64,000 bases of DNA, from NCBI GenBank assembly GCA_947179485.1, contig OX359249.1:37992250-38056249 (forward strand), in the 5' to 3' direction. How positions within the stretch are numbered: position 1 is the stretch's first letter; each line of letters starts with the position of its first letter. The notes beneath the pieces were generated by a model. It made no database searches and had not been told where the DNA came from. It saw only the letters and a list, made by a program, of their open reading frames with translations. A program made the position numbers and the translations under genes. This stretch comes from Allacma fusca. Its lineage: Eukaryota; Arthropoda; Collembola; Symphypleona; Sminthuridae. Shown in pieces: positions 39,620 through 52,624 of this stretch.

Positions 39620-40450
39620 CGGACCTGATTAAAGCTCAAAACAAAAAATGGATTTGGGGCACCGTGGGACTCTCGTAAAACCCCAATAACTTTTGAATGG
39701 GATGCTGCATTTCGGTAGTTCAGACCCCAATTTCAAGACATTTATTTAATTGCTCTACGAGAAAAAACACCTGGACTGAAACTTCCAAATCCTAGTAAAA
39801 AAAGAATCAAATGTACCTATCTTTCGATCAAAATTTTAACTTTATTTTCGCGAAGAAAGATTCATCTCAGACTAGTCCCCATCCCATCCCCTCAGGACTA
39901 ATGGTGTTTTAATGAAGGTTTTAAATTAAATTAATTCAAATATTTCACATTCATGCTGACGAGGGCTCATAATTGTGAAAAAGTAGATTTCGGGAGCCAT
40001 CATGAAGTCTGAATACTGCAATAACTTTTGACTACTGTACGATGACGCTTGTGGGTCATTAGTCCCTATTTGAAAAGTTATTTAACTTTTCAAAGACCTT
40101 AAATAAAATAATCAGCTTGACCGAAATTTAGAAATACCAGTCAAACAAGGCAGGGTAATCAAAAGGTCAACTGATAACTGGTTTTTTCAACTGTTGTGAA
40201 CTAAAGATATGAAAAAAAAACTGCACTGTTCCTGCAAACCTAAGGAGACTTTAATGTTATGTAAATGCTAAACTTTAGATTTGAATTACACTGTAAAATT
40301 ATAACGCTAGTCAATTACATGTTTGGTGTGACCAGAATCATTGAGTACCCCTTAGCCCAAATAAGGGAATGACTCATACAACATTTCATTCCCCCAGATT
40401 GTAGCTTTAGTTACAAATTTTCTAAAATTTATTTCATTGACCTGGGTCAA
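39620..40450 (+). repeat. Dispersed repeat, copy 1
   Basis: Segments here recur near 52-53 kb: TAGCCCAAATAAGGGA (about 40350) matches 52633-52648 and, inverted, 52560-52577; TTAATTGCTCTAC (about 39748) matches about 53156. The motif CAATAACTTTTGA also occurs twice inside this copy, about 330 bp apart, so the unit is internally repetitive. No open reading frame is conserved. It may be a degraded non-autonomous transposon or a satellite-like repeat. Confidence 0.6.
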
Positions 40451-41476
40451 TATTAATGAGGTCTTAGGGTTAATAAGTGTGAAAAAAATGTAGACTTTTA
40501 GATTGTTTTTTAGAATGTCGATGTCTTTATTTTTTTTATTCTCGTACCATTTTCAGAAAGTGTTTTGACGCTTCACAGGAAGCTATTTGATAGATCTCTA
40601 CGTTGAAAATTGCCTATATGAGCGGAAATTAGCGTAATTAATGAAAATATGAAGGTGCAATTTTCGATTTTGTCAATTTATCACGGAAGACCGGACCATA
40701 ATAAAAATATTTCATATGACTTCAATGGCTTATAGATTGGTTTCATTTCGATTGAATATCAAAAAGTCAATTTAAAAATTGAGACCACGATAGCCTGAAA
40801 CTGTAAGCTGAATTTCCCCAACCTTGCCCTTTGTTTTTACGGGTCATACTTATCATTCTCAATGTAGGGACCTGTTTGACAGCTTTCTTAAAAACCTCTT
40901 GCTTGCTCTTTTTGCTGTGTAGTGCTAGTCAACGATGAATTTTATAATAGGGTATAATAAATATTTACCTCAAATATTTGTACGGGATATTCTCCTGAAG
41001 GTACTACGAAGGCCTCCCGGATTGGAACAAATTTAGTTCTATGTAAAAAATCCTTTGGGGACACCCAACAAACTTGAAGCGGCGTCTTGGAACATGCGGA
41101 CACAGAATAGTGCAAATATTAGTTATTATTAATGGCTTATGAGAAGTTTTTGAATGTTAAAGTAAGTAGTATTTTTAGCATGTCGAAACTAACAACCATC
41201 ACATTCATTTATGCTCAAATTTCATGTACATTCATTCCTTTCATGTACAAGCATATAACAGTCCCATCGCACGCTATATATGAGCAACCCTAAAAGGAAC
41301 GAAAATATCTTTTATTATCTCTCCCTCGGCATGGTCTTACCCGATTATGCCATACTCCTCTTAATAAAAACGTGTGGGAATGTGTTCACATATTTTTGGT
41401 TCAATAAAAATGTAATTATAAAGGAATCACTTATTGATTACACCGTACTTTGGAAAAGTTTACTATAATCAAACAA

Positions 41477-41488
41477 CCCCCCCCCCCC
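41477..41488. repeat. Poly-C tract
   Basis: Twelve consecutive C residues in AT-rich DNA. The exact length may be affected by sequencing error. Confidence 0.85.
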
Positions 41489-42966
41489 ACCTCAGTAATC
41501 TCCCTGTAAGACTTCCTTGTAAGATCTTTATCTCCATAGGGGGCAATAATATTTAGATATTTCAATTAACCATATTAACCTTGGAAGAGTAAATCAGTAT
41601 AGAGTAATTTGGTTTCATTTATAGAGGCTCTTGTAATGTGTATAAAGTGAATCTTAAAATGCGTAACAATTCTGACTTATTTTTTTTAGATGGCGCCACA
41701 CCAGTTATTAAATATATACATTTTATCCTATTTCACAAGTCACAAAATTTAAATTAAGCTAGTAATTTTTGACTGATTATCACACCTCTGTTGTAAATAA
41801 AGATAGAAACCTCCTTCAACTATAAAAGTTTATGGTGGTGTAGCATTAATCTCTGCCAGTTTTGTATTATAGAAATTGTAAACTTGTACATGGAAGGTGG
41901 TGTCAGCGGAATTTAAGCAATAAAATCGTTTGCAGAAAAACTCTAAAAAAATGTCTACAGATAATTCAACCAACAATGCTACCATTCCCAAAAATATCAA
42001 TTTGTACTATACAAAGACATTATACTGACCTTCCCTCAAATCCTGTCAGGTTTTTTTAATAGCAATAAAATAGCATTACTAGATGACCACTATTACATAG
42101 AGGAAATTAGTCGACCGTACTAAGGACAAACTGGATTTAGTGTGTACAAATGGTAACAAGAATAATTAATGAAGAGAGCCAGACCAGAATGAGAGATCTC
42201 TTTATTTCCACAAAAGTCAAATTAGTACTTCGACAGTCGTCATAAAAACGCACTAATAAATGCTTCTTACATGGCGGGTGGCGGCTGGTATCAGGTATCT
42301 TCAACCACCCTTGCTTGTTTCTCTTGCTTCGTGTTAATTCACTAAATTACATATCCACTTTAAATATCTTTGCGTGCACGCAATAAAATTATACAACATA
42401 TGTACAAATTAGGTGGGCTATATTGAGTTCAGTAAACTCATCAGCTTTTTTACAATTCATAAAACGTATTGAGAGTAATATATAATGCTGTCTTAGAAAC
42501 GTCACTGTGTGCTACTTGGCAAGACTGCCGGTTCGTAGTGCTAAGTAGAGCTCACGAAGTCTGAAATGCATTGTAAAATTGTACTGATATTTTATTACTG
42601 ATTTTATGGTAGGTAAATTATTAATGTTAATCAGACTTTCGATATAATCACAAGGTTTTAAAGGTGAAGGTTCTATGTCTTTAAAACTATATTTTTTCTA
42701 CGAGTGAACACGTTGAAAAACTTACAGTCAATTGTACGTTAAAGTGCTATTCATTAATAATAAAAACTAATACTATTGAGCTAATATATCAAAAATTCTT
42801 CTAATGTAAGAGTACTTCATGTAAAAATTATGTATACATTTTTCACAAACTACTCGTCTCGTTTACCTAATATTTATAGCAAATATTTCTACTAATAAAT
42901 CATTTCACGTGCTTATAATTTATCTTTATGTATTAATTTTTGTTACAATATGTTTATGTAACGAAT

Positions 42967-45345
42967 TCACTTTGCTGGACTTTTTCCCGGTACGACTGGT
43001 GTAGAAAATGGTGTGTAGGGAAAGGGACACGGTTGCCATGAAAATGTGGTTTCGTAAGTTGGTTGTAATCCATTAGTGTTTACTGGCCGAGAGGACTCAT
43101 GAACGTTTACAGTTGAGTCGGGGTATTTTCCGGCTCGTCGGTACTTTGTTCGACGATTTTGAAACCAAACTTTAATCTGTGAATAATTATTAAGTGAGCA
43201 GATAAGTTGAAATTTACATTGACTTCCACGTTTTCTTGGAATGATGATAAAGAGAAATCGTATAATTATCTGGAGCGAAAGCCAAAAGCCTTTGCCAGAA
43301 TTCAGTTATAGATATTCTGAGGTTTTTTGTAGCAATACTAATTCCATTTTTGCTAAAAAATGGTCTGTTTCTGTTATTACGAATTCATTAAGCAATACCT
43401 GAGTTTCTGAAAGGCCCAAACTGGCGGAGAGCTTTTGTCTCTTCGATTCCGAGATGAAGTGACTTGCAGTAAATTCTCCCTCAAGAATTTTAAGCTGGTT
43501 CTCAGTAAATGTAGTTCTTGGCCTTTTTGGACGCTCCAAGTCAAGCGATGCTGGTATGAGCATCTGCTTTTTTCTTCCATTCAAATCTGCAAAGAGTAAC
43601 AAATAACCGAATTTGAGAACAATCCCTGATTTCATTAGTATAAATAATTTAAGTTTCGGGCTTCCAGAATCTAACGTAAATTAAATCACCGCCGCTAAAC
43701 AAATATGTTGATACATTTTCGTTTACAAATTTACAACAATGTTTAATGTATCGCATTATGCAAGTGTCCTACTATATGGGGAATTATTCTCGAACAAAAT
43801 TTACGATATCGTAATTTTAGTTTAACAATACTCCCCCCCCCATCCCAACAAAACTAACCTTTAGGTATACTCTTATAAAGAGAGTCCATGGAAGAAATAC
43901 CTATGGAGATTCCTTAAATTTGGCTTACGTATTACACTAGAAAGTACGAACTAGTTTAAATGAGTCCATGGTATTATTAATTTTAACAATAGAAATTTTA
44001 AGGTTTTCCTACCTTGCAGTAAACAGTAGTCTTTTGCAGTTTACGCGGCCTTTGTATCAGATAAATGTTCACCATAAGAAAATTTCAAGAGAATGTCATA
44101 AATAGGATATTCTTAAGATATTAGGCGGAAAAGATTTGATTAAACTTAACTTTACGTGAAATAATAATAAGAAATTCTTTTAACGGCAGTCTTATACTGT
44201 ACATACGTGATAATGTTTTCTTACACCACAGATTTGTTGCCAATTTAAACAAATTGAAGGATTTAATGTAATCCATGCTGATCTTGGTCCCGTAATGATA
44301 ATGAAAACAAAAATACCATATAACACCTATAAACAGCCCATCTACACCGCTTTGAGAACCATTAGCATCAAGTTTAGGGTTTTTTAAAATTTAAATTTCA
44401 TTGATAGTTACTATAAGAAGTTCAAGCTCGTCCCAAACAATTTTGTAGACAATAAAATTCTCTTTTTAAAATGAGTTCTTTTAGTAAGACCAATTAAATA
44501 TAAATTTGAGCATCTTTCAATGGTACCATGTACAGCCCATTAATTTGCTGCTCCAGGATCAATTTAGTGAAAAATTTGTGTTGTGTAATAGTGCTGACAG
44601 TTAGTCAAAAAAGTATGGTAGCTTCGCAAGCGAGATGCATGTGTGGTCCATTATTATTCTAGTTCCACCCAGATCCACAGCTTGCATTTTTCCGTTAAGT
44701 GTTATAAAAGAATTTTCGTTTTGTTTTTTTAAGCTTAATGTTTCGGATTGAAAATATTTAACCAACTTTTTATATTCTTCTTTAAGTTTTTAAACCACCA
44801 TTTTAACATATAAGGATTACATTGATCTATACATGTGTAGAGCAATGTATGCTTTGTAAATCGTAGTCAGATGATGTTGCACCTAGCAATAGCCTCAAAA
44901 CGTTTGTAATTAAACAACACCTTTAAGCCATAAGTACTCCACAAAATGAAAATCCCTGAAGAGAGATATTAATGCACCCCCGTGACTTTAAATCACTGAA
45001 CGTTAATGCTGGTCAACTGGTTAAGATTATATTGGGAAAGTATGTTTTGATATGCGAGTGAAAACATGGAGTTGCTCCTTTTACAGCAATTTTTTTAATA
45101 ATACGAAAAGTAACTCTTGATTTGATAACTACAAAAAATCTCAAATCAAAATCTTCCTAACCTGTAACCATTAGAACTCGCACATAGTCCGGCACTTTTG
45201 TGTCTCCAACTTGGACCTTTCCAGGCGTTCCATTCAACTTTTGTGTGACATTGGTCTTGAGACTTGCTTCTGGTAAGTCTGACACTGTTGTATCCTGATG
45301 TGAGTTAGCCCAATTTGAAGAGTCACAGCAATAGCAAAGATTCAT
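42967..45345 (-). CDS. ANTP-class (NKL, EMX/VAX/NOT-like) homeodomain protein, 193 aa
   Basis: Sequence-specific transcription factor. Three exons on the minus strand: 45345-45162, 43586-43399, 43176-42967 (introns 1575 and 222 bp), phases 1 and 0. The homeodomain covers residues 81-140: RPKRPRTTF with Arg at position 5 and Phe at 8, Leu16, Phe20, then IKVWFQNRRTKYRR with Trp48, Phe49, Gln50 and Asn51, so DNA-contact residues are canonical. The second intron splits homeodomain positions 44/45, a site used by several ANTP-class families. Helix 1-2 (EFTASHFISESKRQKLSASLGLSETQ region) is divergent. The resemblance is to EMX, VAX and NOT, without a firm assignment. The N-terminus (1-80) is Ser/Thr-rich and the short C-tail is Pro/Tyr-rich. 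ATG 45345 was chosen because no ATG lies upstream in frame before a stop. Confidence 0.85.
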
Positions 45346-48300
45346 TTTAATTTTTGTTGGAACTACTACCAAAAATTTCGATTCGAATGAAAATAATTAA
45401 AATTATGAACTTTTAGAGTTTAAGTTCAAATACAAGACAAGCGCACCCACCATGGGTTGATTCAAGAATAAGAGTATTTTCCTTTTTTACCCCGATATTT
45501 ATTACCTCTACCGAAGGGAATGCCTGCTAACAGCTGTCAGTGCTAAAACATGGGGAAAATGAATTATGAGCATCATTGATTTTACTCGAATGTTTTTAGA
45601 ATTCTAAAGAATTTTACTTTCGACGATTGATTCAGTTCAGTTGATCGTGTATGCTCTTTTTTAGCTGAATGGATGAATACGTGAGCCATTTTAAACTTGT
45701 TTAATAATAAGAGATCATATTGATGCACGCTGAACTGGTCTGACTGATTACCCGAAAACCAAACAATAAAGATCACTTGTCCATTCATCAGTTTTTTGTA
45801 CTCCCCTTTTGTTGGACCATGGATTGATGGAAAGCTACGGGGAGTCTACGTAACGTTCGGTTTCACTTTTCACTTTTACCTTCGGTTCGTCCAGCACACT
45901 CGTCCTTGCATCCCATGAAGTTTTTACTTATTCGTTTGCGTATACATACATAGTCAGACACCATGCATAGACTCTCTTTATTTTCCATGAAAGCATAATC
46001 GAATTAAGCTGTTGAGAATTTTGAAGCTCCTCCAAAAAAACATGTGCTATACATACAATGAAAATAGTTGGTATGTATATTCTGTAATTAACTTTGTCAT
46101 TAATGCGGATCGCTTTAAAAGTTCCAACCTTCGGATTCATTATTTTAATTTATTACTTGCTCATTTTGAGTATGGGCAAATGTTGTACGACTCGACTGCC
46201 ATGAATAATTTGAATGAAGATATGGTTCAAGTGGGTATTATTTTGTCATTACTTTCTGAAATAACTAAGGCTTGTCTGAATATACTTTTACTGACTTCAG
46301 TATATGAAAAAGCGAACCCTGTTGAGTTGAAATAAATTTTGTACGGGAAATTGGGAGCCTTCATTCATTAGTGGCACAAGGGTCTTGGCTTACTACAGAG
46401 CATGAGGTCATTTATCTGTGTTTGGTATTTCTATATTACAATTGAGTAATAATTAGGGTCCAATAGACACCATGCTGTTTGTTTATGCAATACAGGAAGA
46501 AATTCAATACATTGAGGATCAAACAATTGAATATCAAAGCCTTTTCGTTTTTACATGGTAGGAGTGGGACTAGCCGCCAACCTTCCGCTTTTACTTTCTA
46601 CCCACCCACTCCGTTTTGAATTACAGAGAACCGATTTCCACAGATTGTTACTCTTAATAAAATCATAAAAAGTTTTGTTACATGAGAGTTATACAAACAA
46701 CATTCTTGTTGAAGAATTTATTCTGAGCCATTTTGTTACAAAAACTTCTCCTTTGTTTCGGATGACCAATTCCTGTGGAGGCTGGTGAGATGAATAACCT
46801 TTGCAATAAGCCTTGAACTTGTTACTTTTGAAAGGGGAAACCAATTTATTGTTAATTATCGTATTCCACATAAAAGTATTAGATAACAGGTACAAATGAG
46901 TATACAAAATAGCAATTCTTGGGTACTCATGATTTAAGTACAAATGTAAACTGTCTACTTTACATGTTAGAAATTCTGCATTCAATTCAGGAATAAATGC
47001 AAGATAAAATTTAACTGCAGTATAAATCCTGATGGATTTAGAACCTTCGGCATTGTATTATTATGGGCTCTGGCAAGAGAAGTTGACAATTTCACAGCTG
47101 AATTAGACAGCCATTTTCTAATTTTTTGAGATATACATACGTAATTACCTAAAGTTTGGGATTAAGAAAGGTTAATGGGGTATTGGAAGAATTTCTTAAC
47201 TACCATTGAGAACCCCTTTTGCATTGACTTTCTGGTCTAAACATACATCGAATTGTGTACGTCTGACTGACTGGTTCACAAATTGTAGTACGTCAGTTTA
47301 CAACAAAATTTAAATCGGAATGTTTCGATATTCATTAAATCAACGGGATAAATTTTCATTTCAACGTTGATTCATCAAAATCAAAGAATAATAATTGCTG
47401 GCAGCTTTTTATTAATGTACATTTCAGCTTGAAAGTTGATTTTGATGCGAATATTTACGGTTGTTTTCAATTTCACTTTTGATGAACCACAGTGATACTC
47501 ACCATAAGTCAAATTTTTGCCCAATGTAAAGGCGAGAATGCATCTCAAAAGTATCAAATTTTTATTCCAACACATGTCGGGTTACCAGCCATTGTAATCT
47601 CCAAATATTAAATAAGTGCGATTAAAAATTATTTCAGGAACACTGAACATCTCATAGAATATTGCTCCCCGCAAACAGTGCAACAAATGTCAAACAGTAG
47701 CAGCCCAAATTAATTTAAGTAAACTGAAGCACCGTAATGCGTTCACTGATACATGCTCGGTTGTTTTTGTACATGCCAATATCAACGCGTAGATTGTGAA
47801 ATTGAAATTTACACAGTAAAAATTCTAGCGGTGCTATTGTGCTCTAACTTGTGTTTATGTGATGGGTATGCAGGATTTATGTTCGAAAGCTACAATAGCA
47901 TTAATTACAGGACAACCATTTATCTATCTATCCGTGTTTTTTGTTTACTTGCTCTACTCGGCACTGTGTCCGATGAGATTACTAATTAAATGCTGTAAAC
48001 TGCTGTGGTGCATTCCATATTTTTCAAAAACCTAGTTGCTCAACGTTAAAAGTTGGTTAAAATTTATTTTTTACCACCACAACAAAACAAACGGGGAATG
48101 TGCTCATAGGTCTGCGAAGGCCGTTGGAGTTAATTCCCATCGATACTATTAGGCTTTACCCCAAAATATTAATGATTCATTAGGTTAGGATAAGTAAATG
48201 ACCAGCATAATACATTAATTGCTTGAATGTTGAGTCTGGAACAGGATCATGTAATCAATACAATACCGAATACGAAGGATATTGAATATTAATGCTTCAC

Positions 48301-48561
48301 TTCGATAAACTGAGAGTAGATAAAGTAAACATTACAATGTTACACTAGAGCTTAATTTTACAGATTCACTACTAATGACGAACACCCTATTTTGACGACG
48401 CTGAATTCCACATACAATCTGATTTTGGAGTGGCCTCAATCAGTAGAGATCACTGGATCGATGGATTTGAGTACAAATTGCTTCAATAGTACATGCATAC
48501 TTTTAAAAAAAGGTCTAATAAATAAGCACAGCCTGGTATATCCGGTTACAAAACGTCTGAC
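45346..48561. other. Intergenic, upstream of the homeobox gene
   Basis: AT-rich sequence without a recognisable exon on either strand. The longest open frames (46012-46335 plus, 46689-46985 minus) have no domain resemblance. Regulatory elements for the homeobox gene would be expected here, but none was identified with confidence. Confidence 0.5.
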
Positions 48562-48607
48562 TTAAACATGGTAGTTACTCGAAGGTTCGAAACCTCTCGG
48601 GCCATTA
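48529..48607 (+). repeat. tRNA-like (possible tRNA-derived SINE) segment
   Basis: On the plus strand the segment carries an A-box match TGGTATATCCG (48534-48544), the decamer CGTCTGACTT (48554-48563) found in the anticodon arm of animal tRNA-Arg, and an exact B-box match GGTTCGAAACC (48584-48594). The order and approximate spacing are those of a tRNA, but a proper cloverleaf cannot be drawn. It is at most a degenerate tRNA or the head of a tRNA-derived SINE. It overlaps the antisense C-terminal codons of the DHHC gene, so the resemblance could also be chance. Confidence 0.35.
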
Positions 48608-50007
48608 TGACACGGGAGGAACCACATGAATATAGGACCACGGCCGCATATCTCACTTAGTAAGGTCATCCTGGGTTTACGTGATCTATGGCGCCCCAAT
48701 CTTTTGACCTAAACATTATCAGAAAACAAATACACATAGCTTCCCTTGCAAATGTAAAACAATGCTGCGCTCACCTTGTCATTACGCTAATACAATATCA
48801 TCATTATAATTCCAGGAATATATAAATATTTCCTCACGTGTTCAATAGCGGTTTCATCCGAGAAAACAGCAGATAGCTGGTCAATCATAATCGCCAACAC
48901 GAACATGCCAAAAAGCAAACTTTCCAGCATGAGAATAACAGAATGTAATCTATTGGGAAATTGAAACCTTCCAATAAAATAATTGCACTAATATTCTTAC
49001 AACTACAGCCCCAACATTTTCATCATAAAGGGCAACTATATATCTAACGATATTATTACAGTACTCACACTCGGGACTGTTTGACAAGCAAATCCGTAGG
49101 ACAATATGGGCAGTCAGTAGTGGTCCAACTATAAACAACCAAGGATGCAGCATACCCACTCAAAAGTCCAACATAGATCAGAAATTGCATAAAATACTTC
49201 TGGTTCCATTCTCCAACACAATTGTTAATCCTAAAAATTCCAAATTTCAATTTAAAAGACACCCACTTTCCTACCTCCACACTCAAAATAAAACCCTTCC
49301 CCCTCGCTCAATACAAATGATAACCAAAGTACAATTACCACGGACAATGGTGGTCCATACGTCTGATGCATCTATTACAAATTCGGCAATGGTGAGCTCG
49401 AGGGGGGCGGTAAGCCTCACAGCGATTGCATATTGTCCAATTTCCTTCCCCCTCCTCAGAGCGCTCTGCAAATATCCAATAATTGATACCGAATCATTAC
49501 ATCTATACTACTCCTTTCCCTTGAAAACATTCAAATACAAGGATTCCATTAAAACCCCCCTACCTTTTGCATGGTAATCCGAAAAATCGATCCTTGACTG
49601 TGGTAAAGGAACGATACCCGGGTCCGACAAGACAGCTCTCATGTGTGCTGCGCTTAAAAATCCTATGATAATGTTAAACACGACGAGGTGGAAACTCCCC
49701 CACAAGCTGCAAGCAATCAAATATCATTAATAATCTATCTTTATAACACATATCCCACTTCCATCCAAATACTAAATAAATTCAACCATTCAAACATTTC
49801 CCAAAATATTATCAAATTCAAGTACAACCACCAACTATTACTTTCCCAACAGCCAATCCTGACCTATCATAAGTCTTTTATAACTCACCTGTCATAAAAC
49901 GAAGTGAGAATAATCCATCGAGTGACAACATAATCTGCGTAAAATACAGCGGCATAGGTTACAAAAACACAAATTATTCCGCAGGGGTCTTTTCGAAATA
50001 CAGGCAT
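48562..50007 (-). CDS. DHHC palmitoyltransferase, ZDHHC3/7-like, 269 aa
   Basis: Integral membrane S-acyltransferase that attaches palmitate to cysteines of substrate proteins, in animals mostly at the Golgi. Six in-phase exons on the minus strand: 50007-49889, 49706-49564, 49465-49339, 49230-49069, 48949-48838, 48708-48562. The N-terminus [20 protein letters not shown] matches the ZDHHC3/7 start and first membrane helix. A DPG motif follows helix 2. The cysteine-rich domain (100-145) reads [22 protein letters not shown], then RMDHHCPW with the acyl-accepting Cys128, then [12 protein letters not shown]. Helices 3 and 4 lie around [18 protein letters not shown] and [18 protein letters not shown], followed by SDETAIE (the TTxE-like motif). 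The last exon, [12 protein letters not shown]…[11 protein letters not shown], matches the family C-terminus. The tail after WFLP overlaps a tRNA-like sequence on the other strand. Confidence 0.9.
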
Positions 50008-51559
50008 TTTTTCATTCAGCCACAATAATTAATCTGAAAGTGTCAATTTCTCTAATCCTATAGCTACAACAGGGAACTGCCCTAACTGTTCATACTACAA
50101 TTATTTCCGATGTTACTTTCAATTTTGTATCACTCCAGGGGGGGTTTTTTTAATCCTCTACAAATTGTGTGTCACTCGTAGATCCTCTTCACCAGTACAT
50201 AATTTTGTATTGAGTCAACTTAATTACTCCGACTAGAAAATATTAAGCACAAATAACAAAGTTAGGATTTCCGATGATTAGCAATCTGCCATCTGAATTT
50301 CCTCAAGCTCCACATTTGAATTTAGGACATGAAACTCTATGCTTGGTGGCAGAGCACCTTCACTGCTTCTGTCGTCCATTCCTATTTTCAGAGCTCGGCT
50401 CTTCCTATCCTTAATAAATCCTTCAGGCCGCAGCTTCGGTGTCACATCTCACCATCATCAGTCATCGCTCCCGTTCCTCAGGGTTAACAACATACAAGTT
50501 ATTACTGACGTATATAGTCCTTGGATTCAAAAATAAAATTTACTGGGGAGATGTGAAGCAGGATGTGACACTATGACACCAAACATATTCATTTACTGGA
50601 CATTAAATATTAAATAAATAATTTTTGTGGGAACATGGTCAAGTCTTAGAGTTTCGAACTACCGTAACTTAGCACTTACATTTGTGTCAAGACAATTTAA
50701 AATCCCAAAATTACTTTCCACTTTTGGCCAAAATTGACGGAATTACTTGATCAAAATAGGGCGGACTATTTACCCAAAAATTAAAAACTTTGTGCAAAAA
50801 ATAGCAATTAAACATATTCTGATTGTCTTCAGCTTAACTATACTCACAGGAAATGGGGACAAAAAACGCTGGTTAGACATTAATTTGAGAGTCGCATTAA
50901 AAGAAATGGCTTGGAATTTCTTTGGGCTGAGAAGAGATTATTATTGAGATACTTACACTTCAGGTTTTTTTTTAGGATTTTATTTAATTGATCAATTGCT
51001 ATCTTGACTTCGGACTATTAATTCCAAGGACTATATTTTAAAGATGGCCACTGTAGCAAGTACCAACTTGAGAGCCATCTCTTGCGTTCTGAGATTAGAA
51101 GTCCAGACAAAAGTCGGGTCTTGTGAACGGGTCATTTGGGAGGTTTGTCTTGAGTGATGGGTTTTAGAAAAATCACCGGAATCGGTGGGTACAGTTCTTT
51201 CAGCTTGGAGTCCGAAATTGACCGTATGTGACCCTCCCATCGAGCGCCCTCTGGAGACAGACACTAAATAGATGCGCTCTCTCGTGGTGCTGACCTGGAA
51301 TACGCAAGCACCATGATTATCTTCTCGCGGATATGAATGTCGTTCGTATAATTTCTCGGAGATTAATGACAGTGCTTATTTGTATTTAACTAGTTAAATC
51401 ACTCCGCGTTTTAGTGGTATTCGGTGGAGAGAATTATAAACTAAAAATGAAATGCTTTTATATAATTACCTGAAACTTGGCGTGCTTACAATTAGGTCCG
51501 TAAATGATTGTCAATTCAACACTCGTTAATCTTTAAAACTATCTGACTTCCAGGGAACC
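50008..51559. other. Upstream of the DHHC gene
   Basis: No exon is recognised. The segment next to the DHHC start should hold its promoter (minus strand), but no TATA box or other convincing core element was seen. Confidence 0.45.
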
Positions 51560-52600
51560 AGGGTAATCATAATCTTGTGCCGTGCCCTAAGGGTTTGACT
51601 CGTAAAATATTTGATTCACCAACTTTGAGAGCAAATTCTTTTCCTGATTTTCTAATATACTTGCTTCATTGACCTCTGGGCTGATAGTTAATGATCACTT
51701 TTTTCTTATTCTCACGCAATTTATTTATAGAACATGTTTTGAGACGTATATGTAGGAAATATGGTATTTCCAGGGAGGGGTTTCATTGGTCTCTACATCT
51801 GAGACTTGGAGGCATGACCGAAGAAGTTTCGGCTTCAAAAGCGAAAGAGAGAAAGATGCAGAAAAAGAGAACGGTCTGATCTGCTATTGGATATTTTCAT
51901 GTACTGTCCGGTGTTCATAAAATTTGTTCGGAAAGTTGTGTTTGTAGCAAAATCTACGGGGGCTCATTGGAGTCTAATGTCATCTTCCTAGGTCAACAAT
52001 TACGGTCTCAAAACCTAGAAATGTGAGATAAAGGTTACGAATTGATTTAAAGAGTTGCTATAAATACAAATATTTTTTTATTTCAATATTGTCTTACATT
52101 CTTAGGTTCTGAGTTCGTAATTATTAACCTAGGACGATGACGTTAGACTCTAATGATCCCCCATAGATTTTGCTACAAACAGACTTTCCAAAAAGTTTTA
52201 TGAACGCCGGGCAGTCCATGGAAATATGGCAAGATAAGACAGTTCTCTTTTTCTGCATCTTTCTCACTTTCGCTTTTGACCACGAATTTCTCAAACCTAG
52301 AAGCTGCAGGTTTTTTCGGTCATATACACAAATAGTTCACTGGAAAGCCCAAACAAATCCTATAAGCAAGCGCGGAAATATTGCTTGAAAAAAAAATCTG
52401 CGAGAATCATAAACTGAAGAAATAGACTTTCTGGAAAAAAGACTTTGCTTGGCATGTCTTGATCCTGTGACCTCAAATTTTGACCCAAGTCAGTAAACTA
52501 AATTTTCAAAAATCTGGAACTAAATTTGCTACAAACTGGGGGAATAAAATATTTTGAGTCACTCCTTTATTTGGGCTAGATAAATGATTATGGTCACCCT
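51560..52600. mobile_element. Imperfect palindrome of about 1 kb (foldback element)
   Basis: The left half is mirrored by the right half around 52060-52080. The inner arms are clearest: TTTGTAGCAAAATCTA (51941-51956) faces TAGATTTTGCTACAAA (52164-52179), and GAGTCTAATGTCATC faces GATGACGTTAGACTC, with high identity over more than 100 bp. A central spacer of about 70-90 bp remains. Outer parts are more diverged (GGGTAATCATAATC against GATTATGGTCACCC) and belong to the same repeat family seen at 40.3 kb. No open reading frame is retained. Its RNA would form a long hairpin. Confidence 0.75.
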
Positions 52601-52624
52601 ATTCATACAAGCACAAAACGCTTG

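Larger units (their letters stand above)
39241..42966. other. Intergenic with dispersed repeat
   Basis: No gene is recognised between the ABC and homeobox 3' ends. Much of 39620-40450 is a repeat related to sequences at 51.5-53.2 kb. A 12-C homopolymer lies at 41477-41488. The remainder is AT-rich and featureless. Confidence 0.6.

Noticed and set aside
45345-45372. Longer homeobox N-terminus starting at 45372.
   Set aside because: That codon is TTG; the first in-frame ATG is at 45345.
46012-46335. 107-codon plus-strand open frame.
   Set aside because: No family resemblance, AT-rich codons and no supporting gene structure.
48773-48784. A 12-nt microexon in the DHHC gene between an acceptor and a GTGAGC donor.
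   Set aside because: The exon starting at 48708 ([12 protein letters not shown]…) matches the family directly after IEH, so the microexon is unnecessary.
48994-49050. Open minus-strand segment (…[14 protein letters not shown]) as an additional DHHC exon.
   Set aside because: Including it breaks the phase into the next exon. Skipping it joins KQSR directly to [14 protein letters not shown], as in ZDHHC3/7 relatives.
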